From Barthelona sp. PCE (taxonomy: Eukaryota > Metamonada: BaSk clade): a stretch of 64,000 nucleotides of DNA. The position numbers were made by a program, and so were the translations under genes. Below the pieces are notes generated by a model that did no database searches, was not told the origin of the DNA, and saw nothing but the letters and a program-made list of their open reading frames with translations. Positions within the stretch are counted from its first letter, which is position 1. Each line of letters opens with the position of its first letter. The DNA lies in the NCBI GenBank assembly GCA_040285745.1, contig JAUFOR010000001.1, positions 1,240,001-1,304,000 of the forward strand, written 5' to 3'. Below, piece after piece: positions 27,421 to 36,973 of this stretch.

Positions 27421-29445
27421 ATGCCGTATATTAGTTCTACCACGGTGAATGAGCAGCAATGCACTGAGGATTCAGTTTATTATAATGGGCGGAGACTTAA
27501 TTTTTCGAAAAATTTTGGAGGAAGTTTTTACTTCGAGTCAAATGCTGAAAATCCACGCCAAACGTGCAAAATTTCCAGCTCATATGCAAAAGCACTGTCA
27601 GATCAGACGTATAATCCACATCTTGTCGATCCACTCTTTACTCCTGTGGTATTCAACCCTTTCAGCTTTTTCATGTTTGAATTAGAGGATAATATGAAAT
27701 TTTGGTTCTTTAATCGTATGAATTTATCTAAATTTGTTGAATGTAGACAGTATAATATACCTGAAATATATAAAAATCCTATCCATATTGTTGCACTTTC
27801 AAATCAATCATTTCTTTTTGTCACTCTTTGTGAACCTATTACGCATATTTATTTTGAAACAGAAGATTCCGAACCAATCATTCAAACTTTAGTTATTGAT
27901 GCAAATTTAATTTGTTTTGTAGGTTGTCATACAATTAATAACTGCTCTGCGTACAATATCGAACTAAATGACAACCAAATAACGGCTAATGCTGTTGAAC
28001 TTCCCTGTAATATTTTGGATGATACTGTTTTGCAAAGTTTGAATAATACAGAAGCTGCTATAGCTATTTGTTGTTCTGATATTGGAATCAGTCAATTTAC
28101 ATTAATAGCTGAGGTTAACGGAGCTCTTGAATCTTATGATTTGCTGGAGATGATTGAAGAAAATGGAAATTTCTTTCCATATTATAATTGTGATAAATCT
28201 GTTTTTAAATCATTAATATATTTTAATGCAAAAGATGGTGATTTTATATTTTCTGTTTTACTTAAGGGAAATACATACATTTTTTCAAATATGAATTCTC
28301 AAACAGTTTTTTATTCTCTAAATACACGTAATCTGATCATGGGTAACTATTCATGCTTCTCTGAGACATTTGACTGTCGAGAAATGTTCTTTTATAGTAT
28401 TAATAATACAATTTTCTACAGAACCTCTCATTTGGAATGGTTTTGTTCGGATTTTCTATATTGTTCACATTTAAACCGGTGTGGTGTAGCAACTGAGAAC
28501 TCTTTATTCTATTTAAACCAAGATTATGTGTTTCAATTTGATATTATTGATGGTACTTTGATTTTTCAGAAAATGGATGCACCTTTTTCTGAGTTAAAGT
28601 TTATAGGCAATGATTTTGTGAATTTGGCGATTAAAGAGTATGCTCACACCACAATTCAATCTTATGGAGCATTATGTAACGCAGATCTTTCATATCAACA
28701 TTTTTCGTTAAAGCACTCTAACCACGTACGTTTAGTAGGATTTATTGATGAATCACATATTGTATGTATTGTACTCTATAAAACGCCTGAAATTCTTCTT
28801 GTTAATTTGGATTCAAAAGTTGTTACATTTTTAGAAAATTTTTCTTCCAGCGAATGGAGTGGAGAATTTTATTTGCAAAAATATCTTGAAAATTACTATA
28901 TGATCACAACACCATTGAAACGTATAGTATTTCAATACCAATCGAATAACTTAACTAAGAAGTATGTTGCCCCAAAGCAAGCTAATCAGTTTATCAATCA
29001 TATGGATGTCACCATGTCAGTTCGCAAGACGGGTCCTTCTGAGTATGTGGTGGAGAAAGATGATAATACTGTTAAATTATGTAACGGAGATTTTCTATGT
29101 TTTATTGCTACTAATGCTTGTTTAACAACAAATTCTCTTGTTTATATCAGAGAAGATGCCAGAAATGAGGATATTCTTACTTTTTCTGATATGAAGAAAC
29201 TATGCAAGCCATATGAAGTGGAAGGCAACAGGAATTATTGTTTTTGTGATGGTATTCTTACAATACATAGTTATGATAGGGGAACCATCGTAACAACAAC
29301 GTTTCATATGACAGGGGCCTTCATAACCACCCACTACCAACAAGTACACAAGCTTAAAAACTTTTTTTCTACAGCAAATTACAGAAGATGTTCTGCTAAT
29401 GAATTTAATACTTTAGATCTTGACGTTTTATTCACAGTCGTGTAG
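27421..29445 (+). CDS. Beta-rich protein D, possible distant propeller-family member
   Basis: A 674-residue protein starting MPYISSTTVNEQQCTED; the open frame further upstream has only a TTG. Size, strand spacing, cysteine and aromatic content and genomic neighbourhood resemble the A/B family, for example paired strands such as SFLFVTLCEPITHIYF and DGDFIFSVLLKGNTYIF. However, I cannot align the diagnostic NP-x5-ECFI or TEYD blocks, so membership is tentative. There are many Asn-x-Ser/Thr sites, but no clear cleavable signal at this start. Its last 14 bases overlap, antisense, the end of the gene at 29432-31390. Function unknown. Confidence 0.7.
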   Translation: MPYISSTTVNEQQCTEDSVYYNGRRLNFSKNFGGSFYFESNAENPRQTCKISSSYAKALSDQTYNPHLVDPLFTPVVFNPFSFFMFELEDNMKFWFFNRMNLSKFVECRQYNIPEIYKNPIHIVALSNQSFLFVTLCEPITHIYFETEDSEPIIQTLVIDANLICFVGCHTINNCSAYNIELNDNQITANAVELPCNILDDTVLQSLNNTEAAIAICCSDIGISQFTLIAEVNGALESYDLLEMIEENGNFFPYYNCDKSVFKSLIYFNAKDGDFIFSVLLKGNTYIFSNMNSQTVFYSLNTRNLIMGNYSCFSETFDCREMFFYSINNTIFYRTSHLEWFCSDFLYCSHLNRCGVATENSLFYLNQDYVFQFDIIDGTLIFQKMDAPFSELKFIGNDFVNLAIKEYAHTTIQSYGALCNADLSYQHFSLKHSNHVRLVGFIDESHIVCIVLYKTPEILLVNLDSKVVTFLENFSSSEWSGEFYLQKYLENYYMITTPLKRIVFQYQSNNLTKKYVAPKQANQFINHMDVTMSVRKTGPSEYVVEKDDNTVKLCNGDFLCFIATNACLTTNSLVYIREDARNEDILTFSDMKKLCKPYEVEGNRNYCFCDGILTIHSYDRGTIVTTTFHMTGAFITTHYQQVHKLKNFFSTANYRRCSANEFNTLDLDVLFTVV

Positions 29446-31390
29446 GCGGTTTTTGAGAATTTTTAGAACCAGCTGGAATAAAAAATCTTTTTTTTATCTT
29501 AACTGGTTGAGTTGTAATTAAACTTCGAGGTAACATATGTTCCCCTATTGGTGGCAGTTCAATATTATTGTCTTCTAATTCAGAGGTATGTCCTACAATG
29601 TCTAAATTACATCGTAACTTAACTAATAATAAGATAGCGTAACCAAGACAACGATGTGGGTTTTTCTCACCAAATTGAATTAAATATTCATAAAATGGTG
29701 TAAGCTCATCTGAACGAAAGGCATGAACGAGCTCTATAGGCCTCTCTTTGACAAGCACACTTTTGAATGGGAGTACATAACCTGTCCTACCAAATAGAAA
29801 AAATTCCCAATCTATCATGTCTTTTCTTCGACGCAGCAAAACTGATTTCTCACACATTCTCAAAAACGGAGGCGCACTGGCTCTGTGTGTATGTTTGGGT
29901 TGGATTACTAAATCTAACAGTACACAAAGTGCATCACAAAGTTTGAACATTGTGGTTGGTTGTGTTATTTCTATATATCTCTTCAACATGAACTCAATAA
30001 TGGCGTTTTTCATGTTAAGGTTACCTGCAATAAGCAGGCTCATATGCACAATTTCAACAGCAATATCAATATTGACATGTTCGTTGCTGCATAATTGTGT
30101 AACAGCACGAAATACATTCGAGTCAAAGAAAAAAGGACCACAGCATTCCATCCAGCATGCAGTTAGCATTGTGTGCATGCATATGGAACACGTTCTGATT
30201 AATGTGATGTACTCTCTTGTGCTCTCAAGAAAACATGTCTTCAAACGTGCATGAATAGCAACTGCAAAACAACTAAGGCTTGGAAAAATTGACCACGGGC
30301 GTGCAAAATGACGCCAATCAGTAAATACAGCGGATAAAAGTCGAATAACCGGCTCAAGAACTTGAAACCTGATATCTTCCATATGCAAAGCTCCAATTAT
30401 AAGGCCAATACCGTGTTCCAGTGTCGGCATCGGTAATATATGCTCAGAAGCAGCAAGATGAAGAGCTGCCCTTGTAAATCTTCTGATCAAAGATACTGAT
30501 GACGAATATCTCGTGAAAACATCACCAAAAAGAGAAGTTAACGACATCTTCGACCACCTATTATATATTTCAAACGGAAGAAGTGTGATTATATGCGCTA
30601 CTAAACTCAGAATAACAACACAATCAAACTCAATTCCGTCAAACATTAGATCCTCTAGGGCAGAGATGAAGGGAATATCAGTAGCGAATTTGTTCAACAG
30701 GGCGATCTCCTTTGCGAGGATTAGCATCGCACGGATTAACCTATTATCTTTTTTATCACAAACATGGGATAAAATGAAATGATGAAAGAAATGAATGACA
30801 GAATTGTACTTTTCTTGATTAAAAATAACTTGTCCAAGTCGCAACAGGAGCGTAGCAAGAGAATTATCGCTCAAAAACCTGTTACAATTGGTTAACTGAT
30901 CGAAAATTACTTTTTGATTTTGAATATCTCCAAATTCATTAACAAACCTTAGAAAAGCAAGCAAGGTGTTGGTGTGAACGTTCTCCATGGCAGGACCAGC
31001 TGCGTTAAAAAATTGAGACATTAAACTATCACGAAGTGAACCCCAAATAAATTTTTTCCAATCGTCCAGCTCAAATTTTGATATCTGAACTATATCATCA
31101 GAATCAGTTGGAACTGTCAGGTCTTGGCGATACAGAGCATACATACATAGGTCTAAAAGTTCACTAAGAAGCTCTAAAGAACACTCAGTATTAGATAATG
31201 TTATTGTACTCACTATTTCCTTCAAAAAATCTGGGGAAAGTGCCGATACACCAAAATCTGCGGTCCCTACATAATTACAAAGACGGTCAAAGTTAACAAA
31301 GCCCATAATTTTTTGTATACTCTTCTTGATGTTCGGAGAGTGAAATTCAAACGGGTTGTGGACCACACCATCGATTTCAACAGGCCCCAT
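29432..31390 (-). CDS. Helical-repeat (HEAT/ARM-like) protein, unrecognised
   Basis: A 652-residue protein starting MGPVEIDGVVHNPFEF; six extra upstream codons begin only with TTG. It reads as stacked amphipathic helices with Leu/Ile/Phe spacing typical of an ARM/HEAT solenoid from about 60 to 520. This is followed by a basic segment LRRRKDMIDWEFFLFGRTG and a short disordered basic tail (VKIKKRFFIPAGSKNSQKPP). No signal, membrane segment or catalytic motif is visible. Its 3' end overlaps the convergent gene by 14 bp. The upstream 568 bp (31391-31958) separates it from SPEF1 and shows no recognised gene. Candidate roles as a scaffold or ciliary protein are guesses from context only. Confidence 0.75.
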   Translation of the reverse strand: MGPVEIDGVVHNPFEFHSPNIKKSIQKIMGFVNFDRLCNYVGTADFGVSALSPDFLKEIVSTITLSNTECSLELLSELLDLCMYALYRQDLTVPTDSDDIVQISKFELDDWKKFIWGSLRDSLMSQFFNAAGPAMENVHTNTLLAFLRFVNEFGDIQNQKVIFDQLTNCNRFLSDNSLATLLLRLGQVIFNQEKYNSVIHFFHHFILSHVCDKKDNRLIRAMLILAKEIALLNKFATDIPFISALEDLMFDGIEFDCVVILSLVAHIITLLPFEIYNRWSKMSLTSLFGDVFTRYSSSVSLIRRFTRAALHLAASEHILPMPTLEHGIGLIIGALHMEDIRFQVLEPVIRLLSAVFTDWRHFARPWSIFPSLSCFAVAIHARLKTCFLESTREYITLIRTCSICMHTMLTACWMECCGPFFFDSNVFRAVTQLCSNEHVNIDIAVEIVHMSLLIAGNLNMKNAIIEFMLKRYIEITQPTTMFKLCDALCVLLDLVIQPKHTHRASAPPFLRMCEKSVLLRRRKDMIDWEFFLFGRTGYVLPFKSVLVKERPIELVHAFRSDELTPFYEYLIQFGEKNPHRCLGYAILLLVKLRCNLDIVGHTSELEDNNIELPPIGEHMLPRSLITTQPVKIKKRFFIPAGSKNSQKPPTRL

Positions 31391-31958
31391 GGTTGTAAAA
31401 TAAAGCAAAGATGAAAAGAGATGATTTGTGAAATGCAGAGCTTTTTGTTACAGAAATTGTTTCAAGTTTTTAGTATGATGGACTGTTGTGCTTAGAGATT
31501 TCCATCCCTTTTGGATACTCTCTTAGTATGTATCTATTCTCGGTTATAATGTTTTGCATATATTATCTTATCTTTCATTTTATGTGTTTTACGGTACTTT
31601 CCTATCAATTTCCACCATAAAAAATATTATTTTTGAGCGAAATCATTATTCAAGAAAAGCATCATAAATTGTGGTTCTTTGACCAATAATGATAAGTTGG
31701 AAGGCTGAGAATACCCGAAATATGATCAGCTACGGATTAATATTGCTTAACATTCATTCAAAGAAATAATGATGTAGAGCTCCACTCACAAAGATATATA
31801 TGCCAAAAACGTCTCCAAGTGGGATGATATAACAACCTCTGAAACAAAAACGGATATGGAAGAGAAAGTAAAGCTATTTACTTGTTTTTCAAAATAACTC
31901 CATTTCTCACTTTTGTTTTTGACAAATTATTTAAGGAACCGCAGCATAAACTAGAAAG
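31391..31958. other. Intergenic region between helical-repeat gene and SPEF1
   Basis: This AT-rich stretch between divergent genes has no open frame of note and no tRNA-like A/B boxes. I see nothing supportable in it apart from its likely role as a two-way promoter. Confidence 0.5.
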
Positions 31959-32678
31959 ATGGACGTTGAAGAGATGCAGAAGCTATATGCGTGGGTAGAT
32001 GAAATTCCCTTATCCAGAAAGAAGAAACACATTGCTAAAGACTTTAGTGATGCAGGTATGACCATATTAACATTATTGGGAAAGTTCTAACCTTTAGTAT
32101 TAATGGCGGAAATTTGCAACCATTTATTTCCACGTGTTGTTGATTTACACAACTATTCAGCAGCGCATTCAGTCTCTCAGAAATTGTACAATTGGGCTAC
32201 TTTAACAACAAAGGTATTTAAACGTTTAAACTTTGTTATTGATCAAAGAATTGTTGATGATGCGGCTAAATCAGTGCCGGGTGCTATTGAAGCAATCCTA
32301 TTCCAGTTCCGTAACCACATTATGTCAGAAAGCTTTACGATGCCAGGTTCAAATCCACCTACTTCAAGAAAGAGACGCACACGTACTCCTCGACAAAATA
32401 TCACTGCCGCTGATTCACCCATCAGTAGCTACAAACCACATATCAGGGAAAGAGAACAATTTGATGAATCTCAGCACATGGAGCCTGAACGTGAAGTTAT
32501 TCATGTGAACAATGTTAGTGATGAAGATTTTGAGAAGGCCCTTATTAAGATTGAAGACTTAGAGGAGAAGAATCAGTTAATGCAATTGAAGATTAGAAAG
32601 CTTGAACAATTAGTTCGCTTGAAGGATAGCAGAATTCAAGCTTTGACATCCAAATTACACACCACTGTTGGACAATAG
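31959..32678 (+). CDS. SPEF1: SPEF1/CLAMP-like microtubule-binding CH-domain protein (two exons)
   Basis: The coding sequence is 31959-32055 joined to 32098-32678, giving 225 residues. Exon 1 encodes MDVEEMQKLYAWVDEIPLS and ends DFSDA. After removal of the 42-nt intron the frame continues V-L-MAEICNHLFP, reproducing the family block DFSDGVLVAEVIKFYFP exactly in phase. Further matches are DLHNYSAAHSVSQKLYNW (family: MHNYVPANSLQQKLSNW), TKVFKRLNF and PGAIEAILF. SPEF1 bundles microtubules and is needed for the central pair and motile cilia. The N-terminal CH domain spans about 1-112. A Ser/Arg/Pro linker follows, then a C-terminal coiled coil LEEKNQLMQLKIRKLEQLV with LKDSRIQALTSKL, which also matches the family end. 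Translation from the ATG at 32103 alone would lose the first third of the CH domain. Confidence 0.88.
32056..32097 (+). other. Spliceosomal intron, 42 nt, in SPEF1
   Basis: It begins GTATGA and ends TTCTAACCTTTAG. Removing it restores the SPEF1 reading frame across a conserved block; retaining it gives an in-frame TAA within 13 codons. The CTAAC branch-point-like motif lies only 5 nt before the closing AG pair. Confidence 0.88.
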
Positions 32679-32763
32679 TAAATATGAGTCAATGTATAAC
32701 ATATTCATTTTGCATTAAAGAGGAAGCCAATCGGAACTGTAAAAATTTTTTTAGACCTTAATA

Positions 32764-33732
32764 ATGGAAGCTGTTTTAAAAGACAGGCCAGGGGCCAGTA
32801 ACACGGCACTTATAGTCGTCACACACGATGGAAAACCTCATTCAGATGATGTACTAGCATGTGCAATTTTAAAATATCTTTTTAACAGGATTTCGGTTAC
32901 ACGAACACGCAGACATACAACGGGCGACATTTTTATCGATGTTGGTGGTATTTACGATGGCGTAAAACATTTTGATCATCATCAAAATTCATTTGACCAA
33001 CGTTGGAGCGATGAATATGCTGAAAAAATGGCATCAGCAGGTCTTATCTGGAAGACCTTCCATAGAGATTATCTTCTAAAGGTTGCAAAAGATCATGGAT
33101 TGGAAGCACTCATTGACTGTGATGCAACTGTAGATCTTCTTGCCAATAAGATTTACAACGATTACGTTTACGCGGTGGATGCAGACGATAACGGATTGTG
33201 CAGATATGAAGGTTTACCAAATGCTTTTGTTGATACAACAACTATCAAATATCGCTTGAATAATTTGATAGCAGGCCCTGTAACACTGGATAAAGCTTAC
33301 ATGACCATGGTTGACAGGATAACGGAAGAATTCGCTCTTTATACTCGTTTTATCATTGCTAAATGGTTAGTTAGTTTGAACAATATACGTCAAGCAATAT
33401 TAGATCGTTTTTCTGTTCATGAATCAGGCCATGTGATAAGGCATGATAGCAATGTACCGTTGGATGTCTTGTATCAACTAGAACGGGATTTGAATGCAGA
33501 GATTTTGTTCATCATGTCGAATAGCAATGATGAATGGCGTTTAAAAACAGTAACAGTCGAAGGAGAAGCGTTTGTGAACAGGAAATCTTTCCCTGAAGAA
33601 TGGGGTGGATTGAGAAATGAAGAACTTTCTGAAATTGCAGAAATTCCTTTGATATTTTGTCATGCAAACGTTTTTCTTGTTGTGTCTGAATCTGAGGAAT
33701 CATTACAACAAGTTCTTGAAGTTGTTTTGTAA
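32764..33732 (+). CDS. MYG1: MYG1-family DHH exonuclease
   Basis: A 322-residue member of the UPF0160/MYG1 family, a 3'-5' RNA exonuclease that in animals acts in nucleolus and mitochondrion. Metal-binding motifs are complete: THDGKPHSDDVLACAIL (residues 20-36), DVGGIYDG near residue 60, the DHH motif in FDHHQNSFDQRW (70-81) and YAVDADDNG (about 138-146). Length matches the family core, with no obvious mitochondrial presequence at the ATG used. It lies 85 bp downstream of SPEF1 on the same strand and is convergent with the capping-protein gene, with 12 bp between stops including an A-run. It should be catalytically competent. The family call is strong; the cellular site is unknown. Confidence 0.93.
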   Translation: MEAVLKDRPGASNTALIVVTHDGKPHSDDVLACAILKYLFNRISVTRTRRHTTGDIFIDVGGIYDGVKHFDHHQNSFDQRWSDEYAEKMASAGLIWKTFHRDYLLKVAKDHGLEALIDCDATVDLLANKIYNDYVYAVDADDNGLCRYEGLPNAFVDTTTIKYRLNNLIAGPVTLDKAYMTMVDRITEEFALYTRFIIAKWLVSLNNIRQAILDRFSVHESGHVIRHDSNVPLDVLYQLERDLNAEILFIMSNSNDEWRLKTVTVEGEAFVNRKSFPEEWGGLRNEELSEIAEIPLIFCHANVFLVVSESEESLQQVLEVVL

Positions 33733-33744
33733 AAAAAAAAATCT

Positions 33745-34584
33745 CTATTTACTCATTGCAGATTGCCTATTTTTCAACATAGAACCATACAATTCACTCA
33801 AAAATGCATCCTTTTGAATAGGAGGTTGAGATAAGTGAATTTTTTCTATAACATCTCTTGTTTTTCCAAAATAAATACTTTCAATATAGTCACGCAATTG
33901 TGTTTCATTAGATTCAATTAAAGGACCAATGTTCTCAACATGTGAAAGAATATCTGTAGATTGCTTACGAGTGCGATTAGACTTTGACAACGATCCGCAA
34001 ATGTCAGCCTTACCAATTTGGTTAGTCTCAGCAAATATGTGGACAGTTACTGATGATTCCACCTCGTATGTGTACAAATTAGAACCTTGTGGTTCAATAT
34101 TAACTAGATGGAAAGAATCCCAAAATCCGCCTACATTCTCACCTGCTCCAACAATCTCGTTATGGATTGCAATGGCGCAGAAGATCGTCTGCCCCTGTTT
34201 CCAAACATAGCAGCTTGAGATAGCAGGATTAGATTTACCTGTTCCAAAATATACTCTTGTATAAAACTTAAACGCTGCATTTAACTTGTTTTCAAGTTCT
34301 AATAAATCACCGCTTGGTCTGTAAGCACCCTCATCAACAGCAGGATAATACTGATTGGAATGTGGAGAACGGTAGCTCTGACCATCTCTATTGTACTGTG
34401 TTTTAATGTAACTTTGCCCGCAGGTGGGGTCAACATCAATTTGGTGAGGTGTCTGAACCTGTTCGCTCAACTGTACAGCAAGATCAGGAGCAAGTTGTGA
34501 AATGTTTGTTAAATTAGAGACTATATCAACTGGCGGCATCGTGTTTACCAAATGCAGCGCCTTCTGTAAACGCTTTTCACTCAT
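33745..34584 (-). CDS. CAPZB: F-actin capping protein subunit beta
   Basis: A 279-residue capping protein beta subunit, of normal length. It starts MSEKRLQKALHLVNTMPP, aligned with MSDQQLDCALDLMRRLPP. The hallmark YNRDGQSYRSPHSNQYYP matches YNRDGDSYRSPWSNKYDP. GGFWDSFHLVNI, ADICGSLSKSN, HVENIGPLIE and ESIYFGKTRDVI match the family GCWDSIHVVEV, NLGGSLTRQ, HIANIGRLVE and NEIYFGKTKDIV. With an alpha subunit (not in this window) it caps actin barbed ends. An AGTAAA immediately precedes the TAG stop. The 57 bp to the APC2-like gene form a short divergent promoter region. Confidence 0.95.
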   Translation of the reverse strand: MSEKRLQKALHLVNTMPPVDIVSNLTNISQLAPDLAVQLSEQVQTPHQIDVDPTCGQSYIKTQYNRDGQSYRSPHSNQYYPAVDEGAYRPSGDLLELENKLNAAFKFYTRVYFGTGKSNPAISSCYVWKQGQTIFCAIAIHNEIVGAGENVGGFWDSFHLVNIEPQGSNLYTYEVESSVTVHIFAETNQIGKADICGSLSKSNRTRKQSTDILSHVENIGPLIESNETQLRDYIESIYFGKTRDVIEKIHLSQPPIQKDAFLSELYGSMLKNRQSAMSK

Positions 34585-34641
34585 TTGAAACGTTGAAATG
34601 ATGGAAAGGGTTATATATTAGATTTCAGCCCTTTCCGTTTA

Positions 34642-36429
34642 ATGTTCGCAGACGAGTTGCCGCCAATTGCGAGCTCGTGCGACGTTTTAACGTTTTGCAC
34701 AGAGAACAATCTTAGCGATATTATTAATGATGATTTTTGTACGGGCAAGTGTTTGAAAAACATATCAAAGGCTTTACAATGTGTAAAACACACTTTTTCA
34801 CATGATAATGACAGGGGTGAGTGTTTTAATCCTCTTGGGTTGGCGCTATGCGGATCTTTTTCCAGTAATATTTTTTTAAACCAACATCCTGACTTTGAAA
34901 TAACAATACCGACTACCATACACCATATCAATTCATTTTTCCGTAACAAGAATTTTAAAAAGCACGAAAAAAAGCAATTTATAGCATATTATTTGTATGG
35001 ATTTTTTCATCATTTCACAAAAAAATGTTTTAGAGAGTTTAAACCTACACATACGTTTTTCACCATCTTCCAATTTGGTATATTATCATTTTTTGAAAGC
35101 TTCATTCTCTTGCACTTTACCCAATGTGATGTTGCACAAATATGTTCATTTTTTTCTCAGAATAATTACAATACAGTACGGCGTATATATGAAATTTTTG
35201 ATATATTTTCCGATTTTAACACATCTATATTAAAAGTAAGTCTTAAGAAACAAGACCCTAATATTAATTTGTGGCTTTTACATTTTTCCCAGTCATTTTT
35301 ATCACCAAAACATCCAATTTTTAATTTACTTTCAAAAAACACTTTTAAAAACACTACACACAAGATGCTTATCGAAATATTATTAAAAGCTTCTGCTTAT
35401 CCAAATTTTTTTTCAATTTTCAATATGAACAGTTTTTATTTTCTTTCTCCCTTTGTTAATCGTAAGTTTAGATTACCAATGATAGATAACAAATCATCCA
35501 GCCCAACTGAATTCATCGTTGATGAACTTCTAAGATCATTAAATAACACTAATAATGAAACTACTTTTATAGTTGATAATCCTTTGTTTGAAATTTGTCG
35601 TGATTATGTACGTGATTTGGTCATTGGCGCCTTTCACTCCTCAACTGATGTATCAGATGATTTGAAATCAATTAGAGATTTGATGACACCACTACTGGAT
35701 GATGTAGGACTTGAAAAGATGGATCGCCTAATAGTTGAGTATTTGAATCTTAACAAACAGGATAGCCATATCATTCTGACTGAAGCACTCTGGTTCCCAA
35801 CCCCACATGCTGCTGAACCAAAGATTACCATTGAAAATCTTCAATGTTTAACACAATATCAAGTTAATGCGTTTGACCCTGATTCATATGATTCAGCTGG
35901 TTCCGTTCGTCCATTGTGGTTGAGTGATAGCTCGGATTTAGTGCGTTTCGATATTGACATTGATTTGTCAGAGTTTTACATGGATAATATATCAACTTGC
36001 GTTTCTACATTGGAATTGGCTCTTATAGAGACTGTTCTTAACTCTGAATCAAAACAGATTAAGTGGGAGGAAACTCGTGGCATCTTCCCAAACGTTGATG
36101 TTCCTATTTTGATAGGTGCGTTAAATCATTTAGGAGAAAAAGGAGTTTTTTCTCGTTGGGAAAGCTCTTTCTTTATCGGTAAAGATGACTCGTTCACACC
36201 ATACGTTCCTTCTATTGTTCCTGAGCAAGAGATAAGAGCAAAACGTCTTCTGAAAAATATATTGGGCAGTTTCAAAGAGAGAGTTACCAATCAACTGTAC
36301 CGGATGGTTAATACAAGTGTATCTGGATACTTTAAAACAAGAGACGAGTTTGTATTCTTCCTTAAGGGATTAGAAAATGAAGGATTTTTGATTTTCAATG
36401 ATAACGGCTCAATTTCTTTAATCAAATAA
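34642..36429 (+). CDS. APC2-like cullin of the anaphase-promoting complex
   Basis: A 595-residue cullin-like protein. The N-terminal half is rich in Phe, His and Asn and reads as divergent cullin helices. From about residue 280 it follows cullin-homology order. ICRDYVRDLVIGAF then DDLKSIRDLMTPLL sit where the ADRLL and ELLKLRFGE helices occur in APC2, and SHIILTEALWFP matches YAVILSSEFWPP. The C-terminal winged helix (about 445-595) includes LELALIETVL, FPNVDVPILIGALNHLGEKGV and VTNQLYRMVN, resembling RIYNMLRMFV of APC2. It ends GSISLIK, like the GTFSV terminus of WHB domains, with no cullin neddylation block visible. APC2 would bind the RING subunit APC11 in the mitotic ubiquitin ligase. Another divergent cullin is the alternative. 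Confidence 0.62.
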   Translation: MFADELPPIASSCDVLTFCTENNLSDIINDDFCTGKCLKNISKALQCVKHTFSHDNDRGECFNPLGLALCGSFSSNIFLNQHPDFEITIPTTIHHINSFFRNKNFKKHEKKQFIAYYLYGFFHHFTKKCFREFKPTHTFFTIFQFGILSFFESFILLHFTQCDVAQICSFFSQNNYNTVRRIYEIFDIFSDFNTSILKVSLKKQDPNINLWLLHFSQSFLSPKHPIFNLLSKNTFKNTTHKMLIEILLKASAYPNFFSIFNMNSFYFLSPFVNRKFRLPMIDNKSSSPTEFIVDELLRSLNNTNNETTFIVDNPLFEICRDYVRDLVIGAFHSSTDVSDDLKSIRDLMTPLLDDVGLEKMDRLIVEYLNLNKQDSHIILTEALWFPTPHAAEPKITIENLQCLTQYQVNAFDPDSYDSAGSVRPLWLSDSSDLVRFDIDIDLSEFYMDNISTCVSTLELALIETVLNSESKQIKWEETRGIFPNVDVPILIGALNHLGEKGVFSRWESSFFIGKDDSFTPYVPSIVPEQEIRAKRLLKNILGSFKERVTNQLYRMVNTSVSGYFKTRDEFVFFLKGLENEGFLIFNDNGSISLIK

Positions 36430-36433
36430 GATC

Positions 36434-36765
36434 ATGTTTATTCGTGGTGCGCCCGCTGTACAAATTTTCATAACAGCTGTTTGTATATATCAAATTGAAA
36501 ACGGCGATTGCACAAAAGTTTGCTTGAAATATTTGGCAGCAAGGCAATTTCTGCAGAATTAAAGCACACCGACAGTTTGTTTTTGGACTTTGAAGACAAA
36601 GAAGTATGTGCAAACATAACCATGCAGGGTTTAACGAATTTAGAGTATTCTCATAAGGATATTGATAGTTGCTCTTGTACGGATATTGACAGTTTTAAAC
36701 TCTTGCTATCGCTCATTTTAGTATTTTTAGTATTTTTTATTTATCAAGCAATAAAAAAATTATGA
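36434..36765 (+). other. Possible small tail-anchored membrane protein with broken or spliced frame
   Basis: An ATG at 36434 opens 43 codons (MFIRGAPAVQIFITAVCIYQ...), ending at a TAA near 36560. A second, overlapping frame running from about 36508 to 36765 has no ATG near its start. It ends in a strong transmembrane helix with a basic tail (LLLSLILVFLVFFIYQAIKKL in essence). Joining the two needs a shift of 2 bases or a short intron of 3n+2 nt. I cannot choose between a frameshifted gene, an intron and two unrelated frames. The transmembrane C-terminus is the only well-supported element. Confidence 0.35.
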
Positions 36766-36822
36766 CACAGTAATTTGTTATTCCCATTCTTGTTTACTTT
36801 TACCAATTGTACTTGCGGGAAT

Positions 36823-36948
36823 ATGTCATTAGGTGTTACCTATGATTCAGAAGCAGAAATGAATTATGCTGAATTAACAAATTTTGTTTCATTATTACAA
36901 CAAGTATGGCGTCTTCAAAAAAGTGTCTTTTTTATGCTAAGGTACTGA
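36823..36948 (+). CDS. Possible 41-residue small protein
   Basis: A short ATG-to-TGA frame in the gap between the disturbed membrane-protein region and propeller gene C. It reads MSLGVTYDSEAEMNYAELTN and continues as an amphipathic helix with LLQQVWRLQKSVFF. The helix is well formed, but the length allows a chance frame. No family recognised. Confidence 0.3.
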   Translation: MSLGVTYDSEAEMNYAELTNFVSLLQQVWRLQKSVFFMLRY

Positions 36949-36973
36949 GCTATTCATTATTCATCTGGGCATG

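Noticed and set aside
31700-31850. Possible C/D-box snoRNA (ATGATGT ... CTGA)
   Set aside because: Box C is imperfect, no clear terminal stem or C'/D' pair is present, and such short motifs are expected by chance in AT-rich DNA.
34611-34949. 112-codon frame opposite the APC2-like gene start
   Set aside because: It is antisense to a frame with cullin features and has no supporting motif.
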